Assembly (NCBI RefSeq): GCF_947581915.1 | Contig: NZ_CANPWG010000046.1 | Span: 1-64,000 of the forward strand | From: Candidatus Palauibacter scopulicola | Lineage (GTDB): Bacteria > Gemmatimonadota > Gemmatimonadetes > Palauibacterales > Palauibacteraceae | Length of the DNA stretch: 64,000 bases | Direction of reading: 5' to 3' | Shown: piece after piece, positions 59,100-64,000 of the stretch | How positions within the stretch are numbered: position 1 is the stretch's first letter | How the letters are laid out: each line of letters opens with the position of its first letter | Position numbers and translations under genes: made by a program | Notes under the pieces: model-generated | What the model was told of the DNA's origin: nothing | What the model saw: the letters and a program-made list of their open reading frames with translations, nothing else | The model's database searches: none

Positions 59100-61967
59100 A
59101 TGAGACAATTCGTGTGCTCGCACCAAGCCCTCCCGGGCGCGGCCATCGCGGCGGCGCTCGCGGCGGCCGCCTGCGCCGAGTCGCCGCGGCAGCCGGTCGA
59201 CACCGAGGAGCCCTTCCGGGTCGTCACGACGATCGACGTGGGCGCCGCCCCGCACGGCATCCGGTTCAGCGCGGACGGAGACACGGCCTGGGTCGCCTTG
59301 AGCGGCGAAGGCGGGATCGCGGTCGTGGATCTCTCCGCGTCCGCCGTCGTGGCGCGCTGGGAAGCGGGGGACGCGCCGCTCGACCTCGTCCGCGTCGACG
59401 GCGGCTGGCTCGTGAGCCAGTTCCGGGATTCGACGCTCATCCGGCTCGACGAGGAGGGCCGGATCGTTCCCGGCGCCGTGTGGGACGTCGGGGCGGGTCC
59501 GTCGCTGTTCACGCCCGGGACCGTGCGCGGAGAGACCTGGATCACGACCGAGTTCTCCGACCGGCTGTGGACGGTGGACACCCGCGAGGGCACGCCGCGC
59601 GCGTTCCACGCCACCGGCGATCGCCCCTATCCCGCGGACGTCATGTGGGACGGGTCCCACGCCTTCGTCCCCAACCTCGACGCGGGATCCGTCTCCGTCA
59701 TCGACCTCCTGAACGGTGAGCTGGACGCCACGGTCGAGGCGTGTCCCGGCCCACCGGGCGGGGCACTCACGCCCGACCAGGTCACGTACGTCGTCGCCTG
59801 TGGCGGGTCGGACGAGGTGGCCTTTATCAACACCGCGTCCTTCGCGGTCACGGGCCGGGTGTCGGAGGGCCTCGGCCCCCGGCCGTTCTCCGTCGCGGTG
59901 CCCGCGGACGGCCGCCATGCGCTGGTCAACAACGCGGGCGGGAGCACCGTCTCCGTCATCGACCTCGAGTCCCGCGCCGTCGTGCAGCGGCTGGAGGTCG
60001 GCGAGCAGCCCATCGTCCTCCGGGTGCACCCGGACGGCGAGCGCGTGTTCGTGGCGAACGAGATCTCGGGCACGCTGGTCGAACTGGCGCCGACTGCGCG
60101 GTCGCCCGCGGCGGAATCATCGGCTGCCTCAGGAGAGGAGGCGGTGCTCAACGAGGTCGTCGTGCTGGGGATGATCCACTCGGGCCACGAGACCAGCGAG
60201 CTGTTCAGTCTGGAAGTCGTGAGCGATCTGGTGCGGGAGATCGATCCTGACTACTGGCTGACGGAGATCCCGCCCAACCGCTGGGACCGGGCATGGGCCG
60301 AGTTCGAAGCCACCGGGACGGTCGAGGAGCCGCGGGTCCGCCGCTTCCCCGAGTACATGGAGGGACTCTTCCCCCTCTCCCGCGAACTGGACTTCGAGGT
60401 CATCCCCACCGCCGGGTGGACCGAGCCGATGTCGGACTTCCGGGCCGCGTATCTCGATGCCTATTCGCGGGACCCGGATCGGGCCGCCGGCTGGGCGGAA
60501 TACCGGGCCGCCGCGGACGCTTCAGCCGAGGCGCTCGCCGCGGGCGCGGCGGACGACCCGCGCTGGATCCACACGGATGCCTACGACGAGGCCTACGACA
60601 TCCGCATGCGGACGTACGCCCGCCTGTTCGACGCGGATCTGGGCCCCGGAGGCTGGGACGCGATCAACGCCTCGCACTGGGCGTACATCGAGGCTGGGCT
60701 GGACCGGCATCGCGGCGAGGGCGTCCGCTTCCTCCTCACCTACGGCGCGGGACACAAGGGCCCGTTCCTCCGCGAACTCCGCCAGCGCGACGACATCGTC
60801 CTCCTGGACGTGGCGCCGTTCCTCGACCGGATCGAAGCGGCTGCCCCAGCGCGGCAGCGCGCCCCGCGTCGTCCCTCGACCGACCCGGTCTTCGATTCGT
60901 CGGAGCACAGGGATCTTTCCGAGCGGCTGCTATCCGTCGGAAGTGGCTTCTTCATGCCGGACGGCGGTCTCGTTGTGGTGGACCGCACCGAGATCCACAT
61001 GATCGACATGGCGTCCGGGGAGCACCGAGTGGTGGGGCGCGAGGGAGGGGGGCCGGAGGAATTCGGCTTCATAGGGCGGGCGGTTCGCGCGTCGGAGAGT
61101 GTCATCCTTAGCGACTTCCACAGGGGTCGTATCGTGTCGATTGGCCACGATGGCGATTTTGGCCACTCACAAAGCTACCTGGATGTTCCGCTCAACAGCC
61201 TTCAACCGCGGCTGGTAGCCCGTCATCCAGACGGCAGCACGGTCTTCCGCGACAGAGTCGACAACACGATGGTGCGGAAATCCGAAGGTCGATACTGGCA
61301 GCAAGCTCGGTATGTGGCGGTGGATGCCGCCGGCGGACTTCGAGTGGTCGCGGAGACACAAGGCAACGAACGGTACTCCGACACGAGACGTGACAGTCCC
61401 GTGGTGTTTGGGCACCGGACATTGGAGGCGGCGACCGCAGACCGTCTCGTCGTCGCCGAAACTGACCAGGGATCCATCTCGGTACTCGACTGGAGCGGCG
61501 TGCCGGTCGCCAGTATTCCCATGCCGGCCGGCGTCAGGCTGTCCGCAGACCAGGTGCGAAGGGGGCGAGACTCCGAGGCGTCGGAGTGGGAGGAGAGTAG
61601 GGGGCGGCTCATGGAGGCCGCGGTGGACGGCAGGTTCCCGTTCCCGCCGTCGGCCATAGAGGAGGGACTCCCCACTTGGCCTGACTGGCCGGCAAACGAA
61701 GTGGCGCCCCCGATCGATGCGATGCTGACGGACTTCGATTCGAGACTCTGGGTGAGAGATTATCGGCTTCCCGGCCAGGATGGCGTAACGTGGCGAGTGT
61801 GGGACATCGACCGGGAGCGGCTGCTGTTCACGGTGAGCATGGATGGTGAGGACCGGTTGCTCGACGCGCGAGGCGACGCAGTGTTGCTGCGCCGATTGGA
61901 TCCATTCGACGCTCACCAGGTTGTGGTGACTCCGCTTCGCCCCGAGCAGGCCAATGGAGGGACTTAG
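59100..61967 (+). CDS. Three-part lipoprotein: YVTN propeller, TraB-like middle domain, second propeller
   Basis: 955 residues from the ATG at 59100 (AGGGAG upstream), with signal and lipobox AAAACAE. Residues ~40-330 form YVTN/NHL-type repeats such as AVVDLSASAVVARWEAGDAP and VSVIDLESRAVVQRLEVGEQ. Residues ~355-590 resemble the DUF5694/TraB-like domain: VVVLGMIHSGHETSELF, PDYWLTEIPPNRWD and FLLTYGAGHKGPFLREL. From ~600 on, RDLSERLLSVGSGFFMPDGG and VVVDRTEIHMIDMASGEHRV start what is usually a separate six-bladed propeller protein; the DNA is noticeably less GC-rich after 61.08 kb. The fusion may be recent. Confidence 0.85.
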   Translation: MRQFVCSHQALPGAAIAAALAAAACAESPRQPVDTEEPFRVVTTIDVGAAPHGIRFSADGDTAWVALSGEGGIAVVDLSASAVVARWEAGDAPLDLVRVDGGWLVSQFRDSTLIRLDEEGRIVPGAVWDVGAGPSLFTPGTVRGETWITTEFSDRLWTVDTREGTPRAFHATGDRPYPADVMWDGSHAFVPNLDAGSVSVIDLLNGELDATVEACPGPPGGALTPDQVTYVVACGGSDEVAFINTASFAVTGRVSEGLGPRPFSVAVPADGRHALVNNAGGSTVSVIDLESRAVVQRLEVGEQPIVLRVHPDGERVFVANEISGTLVELAPTARSPAAESSAASGEEAVLNEVVVLGMIHSGHETSELFSLEVVSDLVREIDPDYWLTEIPPNRWDRAWAEFEATGTVEEPRVRRFPEYMEGLFPLSRELDFEVIPTAGWTEPMSDFRAAYLDAYSRDPDRAAGWAEYRAAADASAEALAAGAADDPRWIHTDAYDEAYDIRMRTYARLFDADLGPGGWDAINASHWAYIEAGLDRHRGEGVRFLLTYGAGHKGPFLRELRQRDDIVLLDVAPFLDRIEAAAPARQRAPRRPSTDPVFDSSEHRDLSERLLSVGSGFFMPDGGLVVVDRTEIHMIDMASGEHRVVGREGGGPEEFGFIGRAVRASESVILSDFHRGRIVSIGHDGDFGHSQSYLDVPLNSLQPRLVARHPDGSTVFRDRVDNTMVRKSEGRYWQQARYVAVDAAGGLRVVAETQGNERYSDTRRDSPVVFGHRTLEAATADRLVVAETDQGSISVLDWSGVPVASIPMPAGVRLSADQVRRGRDSEASEWEESRGRLMEAAVDGRFPFPPSAIEEGLPTWPDWPANEVAPPIDAMLTDFDSRLWVRDYRLPGQDGVTWRVWDIDRERLLFTVSMDGEDRLLDARGDAVLLRRLDPFDAHQVVVTPLRPEQANGGT

Positions 61968-61974
61968 CGGGCTG

Positions 61975-63867
61975 CTAGTCTCCGAGCAGGTCGAGGATCG
62001 CGGACTTCGAGATCAGTTCCGAGAAGACGTGCGGCTCCTGGTCCGGCCGGTAGAGCACGTAGAAGGGGATGCCGTAGCGGCCGAAGTCGGCCAGGTAGCG
62101 GCTGATCGAATCGTCGCGCCGCGTCCAGTCGGCCCGCATGGCGATGACGTCGTATTGCTCGAACGCCCCGGCCACTTCCTCCGTCTCCAGGAAGAGCGTC
62201 TCGTTGATCTTGCAGGTGAAACACCAGTCCGCCGTCACGTCGACGAACACGTAGGTGCCCTCGGCCGCGAGCCCCTCGGCCCGCTCGCGGTCGAAAGGCT
62301 GCCAGGCGATCAGCCGGTCCTCCGGCGCGACGCCGATCGTCGAGGGCCCCGCTTCGGACCGCCCCGCGGCCACGGTGGAGACGGCCACGACCGTCAGCGC
62401 CGCCGCGGCGACCCCGGCGAGGCGGCGCGGCGCCCGCCCCCGCTGCGCCCGGCTGGCGAGCCAGATCGCGAGGGCCACGGCCAGCAGCCCAATCTCGAAG
62501 AAGGCCACGCGCGGCGCCGACACCAGGCCCGACATGACGAAAAGGAGCCACACGAGCGTCGCCGCGAGCAGGAACCCCATCACCACGCGGAAGGTCGCCA
62601 TCCACGCGCCCGGCCGCGGCAGCACGCGCCCCGCCGCCGGGAACGCCGCCAGGAGCAGGTACGGAGAGGCCATCCCGGTGCCGATCGCGCCGAACATGGC
62701 GGCCGTCGTAACCGAGTCCTGCGTGAGCGCGAAGCCGAGCGCGGTCCCCAGGAAGGGGGCGGAGCAGGGCGTCGCCATCAGCGTGGCGAAGAAGCCGGTC
62801 GCCAGGTGCCCCGCGAGCCCCTCGGACGGACCCGACGAGCCCACCTTCGCCAGTGTCCCCGGGAGATGGATCTCGAACAGTCCCCACATGTTGAGCGTGA
62901 AGAGCAGGATCACGACCGCGAGCGCCCCAACGAACACCGGCTCCTGGAACTGGATCCCCCAGCCCACCGCGACCCCGGCCGCGCGCGCCCCGATCGCGGC
63001 CCCCGCCAGCAGCAGGAAGGAGAGGACGATCCCCGCCGCCGTGGCGAGGCTTCCCGTCGTGAGCGCGCGCCTGCCCCCCTCCGCGCTCTTCATCAGCCCG
63101 AACACCTTGAGCGACAGCACGGGCAGCACGCACGGCATCGCGTTCAGGATCAGCCCGCCCAGGAAGCCCAGGAGCACGAACCACAGGAAGCCTCGTCCCG
63201 CGCCCCCGATCTGCGAGGCGCCGCCGCCCGTCCCGGCTTCCGCCGCAGCGAAGAACTCGGGGTTCGCGACTTCTCCTCCCGCGTCGATCGTCAGTCCCAC
63301 CGTGGCCGGCGTAGTCACCGGCGCGAGGCACATTTTGTCGTCGCACGCCTGGTAGGTGACGTTCGTTCGGATGGGGTACGTGCCGGTCGCCGCTCCCGCC
63401 GGCGTCGGCAGCACGGCCCGGATGAAGATCTCGCCCTCGTACACGGAGATGGCGGTGGGCGCAAACTCGAAGCGCTTCATCTCGCCCGGGGGATAGCGAG
63501 GCGTCTCCGCCGCTGGCCAGTCCGGCGGCGCCTCGATCTCGATCTCCGTCGCGATCAGGTAGTCGTAGGTCGGCTCGTAGCTGTTCGTGTGCCAGCCGTC
63601 CTCGATGGTGAGGCGCACCGCGAGGTCGGCGGCCTCGCCGGCGAGGTAGGCCGTGCGGTCGAGGGCGACGGCGATGTCTCCCTTCTCGAGATCGAACGCC
63701 CCCTGCCGGGGAAGCTGCGCCGCGCCCGGGTCCGGGAGGAGTGATCCCGCGAAGGCGGCGATCAGCGCCGCGCGCGCCGGCCACGAGCGCCGCGCTTCGC
63801 CGTGTCCGTCTCCGGCAGTCCGTGGCAAAAGCCCTGCCGTTGTCCTGCCTCTCGAACCGACCGTCAT
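61975..63867 (-). CDS. DsbD-like thiol:disulfide interchange protein
   Basis: 630 residues from the ATG at 63867. A signal peptide leads into an N-terminal periplasmic domain with the Cys pair YQACDDKMC. Eight or so transmembrane helices follow, with NAMPCVLPVLSLKVFGL and ATPCSAPFLG carrying the membrane Cys pair. The C-terminal thioredoxin-like domain has DWCFTCK. This is the three-part DsbD/ScsB arrangement, which moves electrons from cytoplasmic thioredoxin to periplasmic disulfide reductases. The stop is 7 bp from the convergent fusion gene. Confidence 0.94.
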   Translation of the reverse strand: MTVGSRGRTTAGLLPRTAGDGHGEARRSWPARAALIAAFAGSLLPDPGAAQLPRQGAFDLEKGDIAVALDRTAYLAGEAADLAVRLTIEDGWHTNSYEPTYDYLIATEIEIEAPPDWPAAETPRYPPGEMKRFEFAPTAISVYEGEIFIRAVLPTPAGAATGTYPIRTNVTYQACDDKMCLAPVTTPATVGLTIDAGGEVANPEFFAAAEAGTGGGASQIGGAGRGFLWFVLLGFLGGLILNAMPCVLPVLSLKVFGLMKSAEGGRRALTTGSLATAAGIVLSFLLLAGAAIGARAAGVAVGWGIQFQEPVFVGALAVVILLFTLNMWGLFEIHLPGTLAKVGSSGPSEGLAGHLATGFFATLMATPCSAPFLGTALGFALTQDSVTTAAMFGAIGTGMASPYLLLAAFPAAGRVLPRPGAWMATFRVVMGFLLAATLVWLLFVMSGLVSAPRVAFFEIGLLAVALAIWLASRAQRGRAPRRLAGVAAAALTVVAVSTVAAGRSEAGPSTIGVAPEDRLIAWQPFDRERAEGLAAEGTYVFVDVTADWCFTCKINETLFLETEEVAGAFEQYDVIAMRADWTRRDDSISRYLADFGRYGIPFYVLYRPDQEPHVFSELISKSAILDLLGD

Positions 63868-64000
63868 TCGTCCCGATCCCCCGAAACTTGAGCTTCCGAC
63901 CCACCGGCCGGAAAATTAGCCGTCCGGCCCCCGCGTCAAAACACCCGCCACGCCTGTGGCGATGGACGTCCGCGATGGACGTCCGCGCTGGCCCCCCCGA
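63868..64000. other. Upstream region at window end with short repeat
   Basis: 133 bp upstream of the DsbD-like gene. GATGGACGTCCGC occurs twice in tandem (63961-63973, 63974-63986), each containing the palindrome GGACGTCC. Whether a divergent gene lies beyond the edge cannot be seen. Confidence 0.4.

Noticed and set aside
1-64000. CRISPR arrays, rRNA and tRNA genes
   Set aside because: No regularly spaced repeat array, no rRNA-like stretch and no cloverleaf with a GTTCGA-type T loop was recognised by eye.

Overview
The window is very GC-rich, densely packed bacterial chromosome. It encodes exported hydrolases and lipoproteins with beta-propeller folds, a VPS10/BNR-type propeller protein, CocE-type and S9 peptidases, Tat-exported enzymes and a TonB-plug-like lipoprotein. 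This mix resembles Gemmatimonadota (possibly a marine or host-associated lineage), but that is inference from gene content; no rRNA or marker gene is present. No rRNA, tRNA or CRISPR array was seen.

Layout. 1-5.6 kb: end of a dicarboxylate/glutamate symporter, a TonB-plug-like lipoprotein, an exported amidohydrolase, msrA, a membrane protein and a cytochrome P450. 5.7-15.4 kb: serine hydrolase, S9 oligopeptidase, polysaccharide deacetylase, pckA, TPR lipoprotein, PPK2 and a nucleotidyltransferase. 15.4-20.3 kb: solitary HigA, metallo-beta-lactamase-fold lipoprotein, Tat-exported NAD-dependent epimerase, and a SoxC/SorA-like molybdoenzyme with its cytochrome c. 20.3-23.9 kb is an accessory patch: a toxin-antitoxin pair, a decayed IS481-like transposase, a truncated toxin with its antitoxin, and gene remnants. 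23.9-25.9 kb: an ActP-like symporter with its DUF4212 subunit.

26.1-31.4 kb is a methionine locus. An aspartokinase without ACT domains, asd and metY form one operon and metX diverges from it. Each side is led by its own SAM-I riboswitch, and metX carries an exact 457-bp tandem duplication. 31.5-39.3 kb: a peroxiredoxin-like gene with an in-frame UGA followed by a SECIS-like hairpin (a probable selenoprotein), carboxylesterase, alkyltransferase-like protein, serpin, CocE hydrolase, membrane protein and a transsulfuration enzyme. 39.3-47.4 kb: an apparent operon joining a class A beta-lactamase, an FAD oxidoreductase and a heterotetrameric-type sarcosine oxidase whose alpha and gamma subunits are fused.

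47.5-56.3 kb: M20 peptidase, amidase and a VPS10-like giant protein, interspersed with two VapBC loci and one HigBA locus. HigBA lies between two 60-bp copies of the 3' end of the neighbouring gamma-glutamyltranspeptidase gene, like a small cassette inserted at a gene end. 56.3-64 kb: ggt, a PD40 propeller lipoprotein, a three-part propeller fusion protein and a DsbD-like reductase.

The most unusual signals are the UGA/SECIS peroxiredoxin, the HigBA cassette with duplicated ggt end, a palindrome (GACGTTCCCGCGGGAACGTC and variants) found four times, three of them between convergent genes, the paired SAM-I riboswitches, the VapB locus with a duplicated antitoxin tail, and six toxin-antitoxin loci or remnants within about 41 kb.
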